Positions 1 through 6,962 of a DNA stretch of 10,000 bases are shown in pieces. This DNA comes from Candidatus Hydrogenedens sp. (GTDB taxonomy: Bacteria > Hydrogenedentota > Hydrogenedentia > Hydrogenedentales > Hydrogenedentaceae): the NCBI GenBank assembly GCA_020216745.1, contig JAIWNQ010000199.1:1-10000 (forward strand), written 5' to 3'. The position numbers and the translations under genes are program-made. The stretch's first letter is position 1. The number at the start of each line of letters is the position of its first letter. Under the pieces are notes generated by a model, which searched no databases, was not told the origin of the DNA, and saw only the letters and a program-made list of their open reading frames with translations.

Positions 1-338
1 CCAACACTTTATTACTTCGTTTGCGTTGGGTTGCTATCCTGTACGGTAGAATTCCTATTGACTTCGCTATTACTGGCGGTGTTCATACTGCAGAAGACGT
101 CATAAAGTCCATGATGGCGGGTGCCAAAGTAGCCATGATGACTTCCGCTCTTCTTAAATATGGCATCCCTCATTTGACAACGGTGCTGAAAAAATTGGAG
201 CAGTGGTTAAACGAACACGAGTATGACTCCATCGAGATAATGCAGGGGAGCATGAGTCAAAAGTCCGTCACCGAACCTACTGCATTTGAACGAGCAAATT
301 ATATGCACGCACTTACTCGATATACCGCTGGTAGTTAA
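1..338 (+). CDS. Dihydroorotate dehydrogenase-like protein, C-terminal part (5' end outside window)
   Basis: The reading frame is open from the left edge (first full codon at base 3), and 111 residues are visible before the TAA at 336-338. The protein family is the FMN-binding TIM-barrel DHOD-like group, which runs to roughly 330 residues, so about a third is seen. Recognisable parts are the RWVAILYGR stretch and ITGGVHTAEDVIKSMMAGA, the late barrel strand and phosphate/FMN-binding loop. The tail follows as a basic/acidic helix and SMSQ...AFERANYM, which is characteristic of the DHOD-like proteins rather than classical PyrD. The family is related to the enzymes that oxidise dihydroorotate to orotate in pyrimidine synthesis, but many members are annotated only as DHOD-like, so the substrate is uncertain. 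The TTG at 21 is an internal Leu codon and not a start. The next gene begins 55 bp downstream on the same strand. Confidence 0.85.
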   Translation, partial: NTLLLRLRWVAILYGRIPIDFAITGGVHTAEDVIKSMMAGAKVAMMTSALLKYGIPHLTTVLKKLEQWLNEHEYDSIEIMQGSMSQKSVTEPTAFERANYMHALTRYTAGS

Positions 339-393
339 TTAAGTATAATCTGTTTTAATAGCATTCTTTTAATCGTTAATAATTTGTCATAAA

Positions 394-2541
394 ATGGCTT
401 CTTTAAACCCTGACCAAATAAAGGCTGTTCATGCTGGAGAACCAGCAGTGTTGGTTCTGTCAGGGGCGGGAACTGGAAAAACAAGAGTTATTGTTGAACG
501 TATTGTTTGGCTTATTAATGAAAAGGGAGTACCTCCAGAGCGGATTCTTGCAGTTACATTTACAAACAAATCCGCTGGCGAAATGAAAAGAAGAGTACTT
601 GCCCGCATTGCTCATACTGAGAGACAACCTTGGGTAGGAACATTCCATTCATTTGGCTTACAATTCCTACGAAAATATGCCTCATATGCAAATCTTAAAA
701 ATAATTTTATCCTTATAGACGATGATGACCAGATTTCACTCTTGAAAAAAATACTAAAATCAGACCCTATCCTGTTAGAACAATTTACCCCTCGTGATGC
801 TCAGGTTTGGATTAGTAGGTACAAACAAAATATTGCGGAACCGAAAGACAGTTCAATCACCCCACCCAATTCCCATTTCCTTAAACTTTGGGATATATAT
901 CACGATACCTTACAGACACAAAACACGGTGGATTTTGATGATTTAATTTCCTTACCTGTAAAAATATTAGAAGAACAGAGTTCTATTCGTGAGAGAATAC
1001 AACATTACTTTTCAGACATATTAGTTGATGAATTTCAAGATACAAATCATGCCCAATTCCGTCTTGTGCAGGCATTAAAAGGGACTGATAATTCCATTTT
1101 CGTAGTAGGTGATGAAGACCAATGTATTTACTCATGGCGTGGAAGTGATTTGAATAATATACTAAACTTCGCAGAAACTTTTTCTGGAACTGCCATATAT
1201 CGTTTAGAGCAAAACTACCGTAGCACAAAAAACATCCTCTTATTAGCCAATAAATTAGTTGAACATAACGAAAACCGTTTAGGCAAAATACTATGGACAA
1301 AAAATAATGAGGGCGAAAAAGTCCAATTTTACTGGGCTAAGACAGATGAAGATGAGGCAGAATGGATTGCCAATGATATACAAAAAAATCAATACCCACT
1401 GGATGAAGTAGCTATCCTATTCCGAACCAATCATCAATCCCGTCCTTTTGAAGAGGCTTTTCGAAGGAGAGGCATTCCTCATATTGTTATTGGTGGCATC
1501 CGCTTCTACGCACGAAGAGAAATAAAAGATATAGTTGCATACCTCCGATTAATAACCAATGAAGAAGACGATGACGCCCTACGTAGAATTATCAATATTC
1601 CTCCACGCAATTTAGGTCAGATAAGCCTACAACAAATTGAAGACTACGCAACACAAAGGAAAAAACCACTATTTCAGATGCTTCGTTTTATAGAACACGA
1701 CAACACATTTTCTACTCGAACTCGCAAATCTGTTAAAGAATTTGTAGACCTTATCGATGAAATCAAACTATTTTCAAAAGATAAATCCGTAGGAGAAACT
1801 GTTAAATATATAATTGAGAAGTTAGACTATCTGGAATATATAAATAACATTGCAGAAAAAGAAGGGAAAGACCGTGAAAAAAACATACAGGAATTTATCG
1901 CCATCTGCGAACAAAATTCTACCAAAGAAAAATCGCTCCTTGAATTTCTGCAAGAATTTGCCCTGTTGTCTGATTTAGATACACAACAACCCCAAAGTAA
2001 TGCGGTTCTCCTCTTAACCTGTCATAGTGCCAAGGGACTTGAATTTGATTATGTATATGTTACAGGTTTAGAGGAAGGATTATTCCCGTATCTTGATGAA
2101 GATGACCCGTATGCAGATATAGAAGAAGAACGACGCCTCTGTTATGTGGCTATGACCCGTGCCCGAAAACGACTCGTTCTTTCAGGGTCCGAATCAAGAT
2201 TATATTACGGTAGAGTTATTCCCAATAGAGTGATGTCTCGCTTCCTGTTTGAAATGGACCTCCAAAATGTAGAAGTATATGGTATAAAGAAAGATACAGA
2301 GCCCTACAAAACAACAAATCATTTGCCCGAAGATAAAATGGTAACTACGAAAGAAGAGAAGAAAAAGGAATATCGATTAGGCACAAGAGTGCGTCACGCT
2401 AAATTTGGATACGGCGTCGTTTTAAATACAGAAGGGAGTGGCGATAAAATGAGAGTACGAGTTCGTTTTGACTCCGGGAAAACAGCTGTTCTCGTTGTTA
2501 GTATGGCACCTATGGAAATTATTGAGAGGAGAAAAAATTGA
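394..2541 (+). CDS. pcrA: ATP-dependent 3'-5' DNA helicase, UvrD/PcrA type (superfamily 1)
   Basis: This 715-residue protein is close to the usual PcrA/UvrD length of about 720. All SF1A motifs appear in order: Q motif LNPDQIKAV (4-12), Walker A GAGTGKT (24-30), motif Ia TFTNKSAGEMKRR (55-67), TFHSFG (83-88) and Walker B DEFQDTN (212-218). They continue with motif III VVGDEDQCIYSWRG (237-250), motif IV QNYRS (273-277), motif V CHSAKGLEFDYVYVTGLEEG (543-562) and motif VI YVAMTRARKR (584-593). After a charged linker, residues about 671-712 form the Tudor-like C-terminal domain (FGYGVV, VRVRFDSGKTAVL) that PcrA uses to contact RNA polymerase. In known members it unwinds DNA in nucleotide-excision and mismatch repair and clears recombination or transcription intermediates. 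The ATG at 394 places the Q motif at the expected distance. No Shine-Dalgarno sequence precedes it; an exact TATAAT lies at 344-349 but without a convincing -35 box. PcrA and UvrD cannot be distinguished reliably from sequence alone. Confidence 0.95.
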   Translation: MASLNPDQIKAVHAGEPAVLVLSGAGTGKTRVIVERIVWLINEKGVPPERILAVTFTNKSAGEMKRRVLARIAHTERQPWVGTFHSFGLQFLRKYASYANLKNNFILIDDDDQISLLKKILKSDPILLEQFTPRDAQVWISRYKQNIAEPKDSSITPPNSHFLKLWDIYHDTLQTQNTVDFDDLISLPVKILEEQSSIRERIQHYFSDILVDEFQDTNHAQFRLVQALKGTDNSIFVVGDEDQCIYSWRGSDLNNILNFAETFSGTAIYRLEQNYRSTKNILLLANKLVEHNENRLGKILWTKNNEGEKVQFYWAKTDEDEAEWIANDIQKNQYPLDEVAILFRTNHQSRPFEEAFRRRGIPHIVIGGIRFYARREIKDIVAYLRLITNEEDDDALRRIINIPPRNLGQISLQQIEDYATQRKKPLFQMLRFIEHDNTFSTRTRKSVKEFVDLIDEIKLFSKDKSVGETVKYIIEKLDYLEYINNIAEKEGKDREKNIQEFIAICEQNSTKEKSLLEFLQEFALLSDLDTQQPQSNAVLLLTCHSAKGLEFDYVYVTGLEEGLFPYLDEDDPYADIEEERRLCYVAMTRARKRLVLSGSESRLYYGRVIPNRVMSRFLFEMDLQNVEVYGIKKDTEPYKTTNHLPEDKMVTTKEEKKKEYRLGTRVRHAKFGYGVVLNTEGSGDKMRVRVRFDSGKTAVLVVSMAPMEIIERRKN
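2527..2531 (+). promoter_or_regulatory. Ribosome binding site AGGAG for pheA, inside the end of pcrA
   Basis: AGGAG lies 6 nt before the TTG at 2538 and within the last codons of the helicase gene. It supports the unusual TTG start, which overlaps the helicase stop codon as TTGA (2538-2541). Confidence 0.8.
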
Positions 2542-3614
2542 ATATCGATGAATTAAGAAAAAAAATTGATGAAATCGACCAAAAAATTATCGCTCTTCTT
2601 AATGAGAGAGCAACGTTTGCTCAAGAGATTGGTCGAATCAAAAACACTTCACAAGCACCCATCTATGTGCCTGAACGTGAAAAAGCAGTTATAGAAAAGT
2701 TAATACAATGTAATCATGGTCCCTTAGACGAACGGGCTATTCGTTCCATCTACCGCGAAATTATGAGTGCTATCCGTTCACTCGAAAAACCAACCAGTGT
2801 CGCTTTCTTAGGACCCCGCGATACCTTTAGCCACATGGCAGCACTACGTGTGTTTGGCACCTCTGCCGAATATCACCCCCTACCCTCATTTGCCGATGTC
2901 TTCACAGAAGTAGAGCGACGACGCATTGACTATGGTGTTGTGCCTATCGAAAGTTCAACAGGTGGGTCGGTAAGCGATACCCTTGACCTTTTTATCCAAT
3001 CCGAACTTAAAATCATTAATGAAGTACTACTCCGTATCTCACAAAATCTTCTTGCCAATTGCCCGTTAGACCAGATACGTCGTGTGTATTCCAAAGATAA
3101 TGCCTTACTCCAATGTAGGAACTGGCTTAGGGCTAACCTACCAGGGGTGGAACTTATCGAAGTTTCAAGTACCGCGGAAGCAGCAAGACGAGCCGCTCAA
3201 GAACCAAATACCGCAGCTATTGCAAGTAAATTAGCATCACAAACCTACAATCTTGAAATCGTTGCAGAACGGATTGAAGACATACCCCACAACTACACAC
3301 GATTTGTTGTTCTCGGACACCAGATTGTCGAACCCACTGGCGACGATAAAACATCATTGCTTTTATCTGTGAAAGACAAACCTGGTGCTCTTTACAATTT
3401 GTTAGTACCATTTGCAGAAGTAGGCATTAACTTAACCCGTATCGAATCACGACCTTCCAGAGAAAAACCATGGGAATATGTGTTCTTTATCGATTTTCTC
3501 GGACACATCAAAGATGAAAAAGTCCAACATGTAATTGAAGATGTCAGCGACAGAGCAAGAAACCTAAAAATTTTAGGTTCCTTCCCTCGTGCCACCCTCG
3601 AACTTGAAACATAA
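2538..3614 (+). CDS. pheA: Bifunctional chorismate mutase / prephenate dehydratase (P-protein)
   Basis: The 358-residue protein has three domains. Residues 1-85 are an AroQ-type chorismate mutase (IDELRKKIDEIDQKIIALLNER, with IYREIMSAIRSLE closing the domain), which converts chorismate to prephenate. Residues 86-262 are the prephenate dehydratase domain, with VAFLGPRDTFSH near the start, VVPIESSTGGSV at 134-145 and the catalytic TRF motif at 254-256; it makes phenylpyruvate for phenylalanine synthesis. Residues 271-350 are an ACT domain with GALYNLL (283-289) and ESRP (303-306). These are the known phenylalanine-binding motifs, so feedback inhibition by phenylalanine is expected from the family. 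The TTG start overlaps the pcrA stop by four bases, with AGGAG at optimal spacing, so translational coupling to pcrA is likely. The cytoplasmic enzyme is complete and shows no missing motif. It converges with queC 52 bp away. Confidence 0.97.
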   Translation: MNIDELRKKIDEIDQKIIALLNERATFAQEIGRIKNTSQAPIYVPEREKAVIEKLIQCNHGPLDERAIRSIYREIMSAIRSLEKPTSVAFLGPRDTFSHMAALRVFGTSAEYHPLPSFADVFTEVERRRIDYGVVPIESSTGGSVSDTLDLFIQSELKIINEVLLRISQNLLANCPLDQIRRVYSKDNALLQCRNWLRANLPGVELIEVSSTAEAARRAAQEPNTAAIASKLASQTYNLEIVAERIEDIPHNYTRFVVLGHQIVEPTGDDKTSLLLSVKDKPGALYNLLVPFAEVGINLTRIESRPSREKPWEYVFFIDFLGHIKDEKVQHVIEDVSDRARNLKILGSFPRATLELET

Positions 3615-3666
3615 AGCCACTTCAATAACCCATATTTTTATTTCATAATAAACAGAAGGGTTTAAA

Positions 3667-4362
3667 TTACTTTCCATTCAGATAAGGAAGCGGGTCGTTA
3701 CGTCCTATAGCCTCAAATGCTTTTAATCGCTCAATACAGGTAGGACAAGTTCCACATGCGTTCTCTTCCCCACGATAACAACTCCATGTATGCGAGTAAT
3801 CAACCCCTAAAGAGAATCCTATCTGAAGTATCTCCTTTTTGGAAAAGGAAATAAAAGGTGCATTAACTCTTATCTTATGTTTCCTATTCAAAGAAAGTAC
3901 CGCATTTATATTGGTTACAAAAGGTTCTGTGCAGTCCCAATAACCATACTCATCATGTGCTTGTGCAGAATAATATACATCCTGAATATGAAGAGTTTCT
4001 GCCCAAGCCGAAGCAATAGATAAAAATATCATGTTGCGATTGGGAACATACGTACTCGGTTGAACTTTATCTTCCTCTCGTATCTCGTCCAATCGAGGAA
4101 CATCACCTCCACCAGTAATAAGTGTTGAGCTTCCTTGTAAAAGCACAGACAAGAAACTCAAATCAACAACAAAATGTCCCTTCATCTCTAACACATTCAT
4201 CTGCCATTCTGCACATTGAATTTCTTTTAAATGTTTCTGTCCATACAAAAAACTTATTGCATATACCTGTCGATACTTCTCTCTCTTTACTAAATAGTGA
4301 AGAAGAGTAACAGAGTCAAGACCTCCACTCAACAATAATATACACGAATCTTTCAACATCAT
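3667..4362 (-). CDS. queC: 7-cyano-7-deazaguanine (preQ0) synthase
   Basis: This 231-residue protein is normal QueC length. It carries the PP-loop ATP pyrophosphatase motif SGGLDS (12-17), YGQKH (40-44) and YVPNRNMIFLSIA (105-117). It also has an aspartate/cysteine-containing active-site loop with HDEYGYWDC (136-144) and the four zinc ligands C195, C203, C206 and C209 in a C-x7-C-x2-C-x2-C pattern. QueC uses ATP and ammonia to turn 7-carboxy-7-deazaguanine into preQ0, the precursor of queuosine in tRNA. The active-site loop reads GYWDCTEPF where commoner QueC proteins have GYPDCRPEF, a subgroup variation. The start at ATG 4362 is supported by AAGGA at 4371-4375 with 8 nt spacing; a second ATG follows directly. 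No other queuosine gene (queD, queE, queF) is in the window, and no DNA-modification or defence partner gene is adjacent. The tRNA role is therefore the default assignment. Confidence 0.95.
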   Translation of the reverse strand: MMLKDSCILLLSGGLDSVTLLHYLVKREKYRQVYAISFLYGQKHLKEIQCAEWQMNVLEMKGHFVVDLSFLSVLLQGSSTLITGGGDVPRLDEIREEDKVQPSTYVPNRNMIFLSIASAWAETLHIQDVYYSAQAHDEYGYWDCTEPFVTNINAVLSLNRKHKIRVNAPFISFSKKEILQIGFSLGVDYSHTWSCYRGEENACGTCPTCIERLKAFEAIGRNDPLPYLNGK

Positions 4363-4428
4363 AACACCATTCCTTCATTGAATATCATAAACACAATGTC
4401 CCTATGTAAAAATAATATATATGTTTAT

Positions 4429-4434
4429 ATTATA
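4429..4434 (-). promoter_or_regulatory. Candidate -10 box upstream of queC
   Basis: An exact TATAAT on the minus strand lies 66 bp upstream of the queC start. No clear TTGACA-like -35 element is found 16-18 bp further up, so this is only a candidate. Its position between the end of the EamA gene and queC would allow queC to be transcribed separately. Confidence 0.3.
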
Positions 4435-4480
4435 AAACGAAAGGCCCAAAAGAATATGAATAAAACACAAGGAACGTGTC

Positions 4481-4498
4481 TTATTACGTAGGTAATAA
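4481..4498. repeat. Perfect 7-bp inverted repeat between the permease gene and queC
   Basis: TTATTAC-GTAG-GTAATAA forms a 7-bp stem with a 4-nt loop, 24 bp beyond the stop codon of the EamA gene. On the minus strand no T-run follows directly. A weaker six-pair stem next to it (about 4465-4482) is followed by TATT. Together they may form a poor terminator for the permease transcript or simply be AT-rich chance structure. Confidence 0.35.
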
Positions 4499-4522
4499 TT
4501 GTGCACAGCCCACATTCCACCT

Positions 4523-5446
4523 CTATTCTAAAGTCTGAATATTCTTATCTGATTTAGTAAATAAAACTAAAATACAACCGACAAGCAAAATCGCCGTGCC
4601 TATCCATTGGATTGAGTTCAACCCTTCATTCTTCCATAAAAGCAGAGCAAAAAAATGTGTTATCAACGGATTTAACGTAAGCAAGGTATTACAAAAAGCA
4701 GAACCTAAGTGCCATTGGGCGTAATGAAATGACGAATGGGCTATAGCAATTGGAAGTAACCCTGAAAATAATGCTATTCCGTACGTGGTGTAAGAAGCGT
4801 GAAACGCTTTCCCCATATCTCCAAAAAAGTAGCCCAGGGTCAGCAACCCTATCGTAGTGTAAATTGATATAACCCCAAACATTGGGATTGGATGCAACGT
4901 CCGTTCTACTGTATATTTTCCATATACACAATAGACACCCCATAACAATGCAGATAGAAACAGAGCACCAACAGCATAATAAAGATAAGGAAATTCTTCC
5001 TTGCCTGACGGTTGATAGATAAGTAATATTGACCCCAAAATGCCAAACAACGAACCAATAATAAATTGAGGATGTTTAATAAGGGACCGTTCTTCCGAAA
5101 ATACAACAAACGAAAACAAAGCAACAATCGGAATTTGTATCTTAACTAAAATTTGCCCAAGACTTGCAGTAGAATAATAGATACCGATTGTCCATGCTGA
5201 CTGCATAATCACATTAGTTGCTGACAGAACGATAGTCGGTATAGGATTAGCAAACGCTTTGAGCAATGCATCTCGGTAAAACGCAAAACAATAAGGAACA
5301 AGAAACAGAACCGCCCCAAAATAACGAATCCCCGCCTGAGTAAATGGGTCATAAGCGTCCTGTAAATAGCGAATAAAAATAGGAGAAAAAGACCAACCCA
5401 ATATCGCTAAGGAAAGGGCTATACCTGCCTTATGTTTCGCTAACAT
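4523..5446 (-). CDS. EamA/DMT-superfamily permease (ten transmembrane segments)
   Basis: This 307-residue integral membrane protein is made of two EamA repeats, about residues 8-144 and 157-297. Hydrophobic stretches can be placed at about 8-27, 38-56, 69-90, 96-116, 127-144, 155-175, 188-207, 221-240, 247-271 and 279-297, the ten-helix drug/metabolite transporter fold. Typical family features are the GWSFSPIFIRYL start, the conserved Pro-containing helix LVKIQIPIVALFSFVVFSEE and its repeat TLNPLITHFFALLLWKNE, both ending in the usual Glu. Substrates of this family range from amino acids and nucleotides to metabolites and cannot be read from the sequence. The ATG at 5446 has only a weak AGG 6 nt upstream. 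It lies 76 bp downstream of the dehydrogenase gene on the same strand with no convincing terminator between, so co-transcription is likely. An export role linked to that pathway is speculation. Confidence 0.9.
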   Translation of the reverse strand: MLAKHKAGIALSLAILGWSFSPIFIRYLQDAYDPFTQAGIRYFGAVLFLVPYCFAFYRDALLKAFANPIPTIVLSATNVIMQSAWTIGIYYSTASLGQILVKIQIPIVALFSFVVFSEERSLIKHPQFIIGSLFGILGSILLIYQPSGKEEFPYLYYAVGALFLSALLWGVYCVYGKYTVERTLHPIPMFGVISIYTTIGLLTLGYFFGDMGKAFHASYTTYGIALFSGLLPIAIAHSSFHYAQWHLGSAFCNTLLTLNPLITHFFALLLWKNEGLNSIQWIGTAILLVGCILVLFTKSDKNIQTLE

Positions 5447-5522
5447 AAAATACCTGTAATTAAATATTAAATTTTAGAAATACCCCATCTTTAAGTTCAT
5501 TACAATAGTTGTCGGATATTTC

Positions 5523-6602
5523 TTATAAAGAAGCTACATTATTTGCAATGGCATCACCAATCTTCGTTGTAGACCAACCAGAATCGTTTATTTCCTTTGC
5601 AGATAAACCAGGTAATACTTTCGACTCAAAAAATTTAACAACTGCTTGCTCAAGAATCTCCGCACCTTTACTCTCACCAATGTGGTCTAACAACATTTGA
5701 CCTGCCAAAATACAAGCGATCGGATTGATGATATTCATCCCCGTATATTTCGGAGCACTTCCACCTATTGGCTCAAACATAGATACACCCTCAGGATTGA
5801 TATTTCCACCAGCCGCAACACCCATACCACCCTGTATCATAGCTCCTAAATCAGTGATAATATCTCCAAACATATTATCTGTAACAATAACATCAAACCA
5901 TTCTGGATTTTTAACCATCCACATTGTTGTCGCATCCACATGCGCATAATCCCTCTTAATGTCAGGATATTCTTTCTCACCCATTTCATGAAAGGCACGT
6001 TCCCATAAGTCAAACACAAACGTTAATACATTGGTTTTCCCAACCAACGTCAATTTCTTATCTTTATTCCGTTTACGGGTTAACTCATACGCATATCTTA
6101 AACAACGGTCTACTTCAAAACGAGTATAAACCATCTCTTGGATTGCTACCTCATTAGGTGTCCCCTTCTTTTGAATACCACCGCAACCTGTATAAAGCCC
6201 ACCTGAATTCTCACGAACTACCACAAAATCAATCTCTTTCGGGCCCTTATCCTTGATAGGTGTATATACATTAGGATATAACTTTACAGGGCGAAGGTTA
6301 ATATATTGATCCAACTCAAAACGCAACCGAAGTAAAATGCCTTTTTCTAAAATGCCCGGCTTGACATCCGGATGGCCAATAGCACCTAAATAAATTGCAT
6401 CATATTTCTTTAACTCATCTACCGCTGAATCAGGAAGTACTTCACCCGTCTTCAAATATCTATCACCACCAAAATCATATTCGACCGTATCTATTGTAAA
6501 CCCTAACTTTTGAGCCACTGCATTCAAAACTTTTACACCTTCTCTTAATACTTCTGGACCAGTACCATCACCCGGTAACAATGCAATCCGATACTTTGCC
6601 AT
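5523..6602 (-). CDS. leuB: Isocitrate/isopropylmalate dehydrogenase family enzyme, probably 3-isopropylmalate dehydrogenase
   Basis: The 359-residue beta-decarboxylating dehydrogenase has the N-terminal [11 protein letters not shown] (8-18) and the substrate loop [15 protein letters not shown] (91-105). It has Arg130 in VVREN, catalytic Tyr137 and Lys189 (VGKTN), and the metal-binding aspartates Asp223, Asp247 and Asp251 ([10 protein letters not shown]). The [13 protein letters not shown] loop resembles LeuB-type enzymes, which oxidise 3-isopropylmalate in leucine synthesis. The cofactor loop, however, reads GGSAPKYTG (280-288), with Lys285-Tyr286 where NAD-dependent LeuB has Asp. NADP-dependent isocitrate dehydrogenase has Lys-Tyr there, so cofactor and even substrate are open. 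No leuA, leuC or leuD is nearby. The start is ATG 6602: AGGAG at 6611-6615 sits 8 nt away, whereas the in-frame TTG at 6608 would be only 2 nt from it. The EamA permease gene follows downstream. Confidence 0.88.
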   Translation of the reverse strand: MAKYRIALLPGDGTGPEVLREGVKVLNAVAQKLGFTIDTVEYDFGGDRYLKTGEVLPDSAVDELKKYDAIYLGAIGHPDVKPGILEKGILLRLRFELDQYINLRPVKLYPNVYTPIKDKGPKEIDFVVVRENSGGLYTGCGGIQKKGTPNEVAIQEMVYTRFEVDRCLRYAYELTRKRNKDKKLTLVGKTNVLTFVFDLWERAFHEMGEKEYPDIKRDYAHVDATTMWMVKNPEWFDVIVTDNMFGDIITDLGAMIQGGMGVAAGGNINPEGVSMFEPIGGSAPKYTGMNIINPIACILAGQMLLDHIGESKGAEILEQAVVKFFESKVLPGLSAKEINDSGWSTTKIGDAIANNVASL

Positions 6603-6610
6603 ATACAAAT

Positions 6611-6615
6611 CTCCT
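6611..6615 (-). promoter_or_regulatory. Ribosome binding site AGGAG that decides the dehydrogenase start
   Basis: On the minus strand AGGAG is followed by 8 nt and then ATG at 6602. The alternative in-frame TTG at 6608 lies 2 nt from this site, too close for normal initiation, so the shorter 359-residue form is preferred. Confidence 0.75.
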
Positions 6616-6685
6616 GTTAATAAAATTTTGGAAATTAACGAAACACTATAAAGTCAAGAAACACGCTTTTTATAAGAGATGTATT

Positions 6686-6707
6686 TTAACATAAATACTT
6701 ATGTTAA
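6686..6707. promoter_or_regulatory. Perfect 22-bp dyad, candidate operator
   Basis: TTAACATAA-N4-TTATGTTAA is a perfect inverted repeat with 9-bp arms around a 4-bp centre. It lies 84-105 bp upstream of the dehydrogenase start. Its left edge is 12 bp from a TATAAA on the minus strand (6669-6674), so it would cover the -35 region of a promoter using that box. The size and symmetry suit a dimeric helix-turn-helix regulator. A hairpin in RNA is also possible but no U-run follows. The regulator is unknown. Confidence 0.45.
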
Positions 6708-6962
6708 TTCACTTTCTTGTCCAGAAAATAAACAATTTCCAATTAGTTAGACAGTACTTGCTCAGAAAGACAAAATAAAAATCATTTCCTATTAAAATTG
6801 TAATATATGTGGCTAAACAAATAGTTCCCTTTCAAATCAAATATTTAATGTATCTATACTTACTTGCTTGTATGGATTTTTAGTATGTAAAAATGATATG
6901 CTTTTTAGATATTTAGAGGTTGGTTTGAAAACAAATTAAATAGAATCATAAGGAGTAAAACT

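Larger units (their letters stand above)
6603..6962. other. Divergent AT-rich intergenic region
   Basis: This 360-bp gene-free stretch separates the leftward dehydrogenase from the rightward DegT-family gene and must hold promoters for both. It contains the two ribosome binding sites at its ends, a perfect 22-bp dyad (6686-6707) and possible -10 boxes: TATAAA at 6669-6674 on the minus strand and TATACT at 6855-6860 on the plus strand, neither with a good -35. No RNA gene or riboswitch is recognised. The only short ORFs, such as the 23-codon one beginning within 6675-6685, lack a properly spaced Shine-Dalgarno site. Confidence 0.6.

Noticed and set aside
3615..3666. Possible terminator between convergent pheA and queC (AACCC near 3625 with GGGTT near 3658)
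   Set aside because: Only five pairs with a loop of more than 25 nt; too weak to call.
3667..4362. queC as part of a Qat-type anti-phage system or a 7-deazaguanine DNA-modification cluster
   Set aside because: No qatA, qatB, qatD or dpd-like gene is next to it; neighbours are pheA and a DMT permease.
4363..4522. preQ1 riboswitch upstream of queC
   Set aside because: The leader on the minus strand was read for the class I aptamer pattern (a C-rich loop with an A-rich tail before the ribosome binding site) and nothing convincing was found.
5476..5523. Ten-pair stem (arms 5476-5485 and 5514-5523) at the end of the dehydrogenase gene
   Set aside because: The loop is 28 nt, one pair is a wobble and no U-run follows, so it is not a credible intrinsic terminator.
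6679..6753. Plus-strand 23-codon ORF in the divergent region
   Set aside because: It lacks a correctly spaced Shine-Dalgarno site and covers the palindrome; nothing supports translation.
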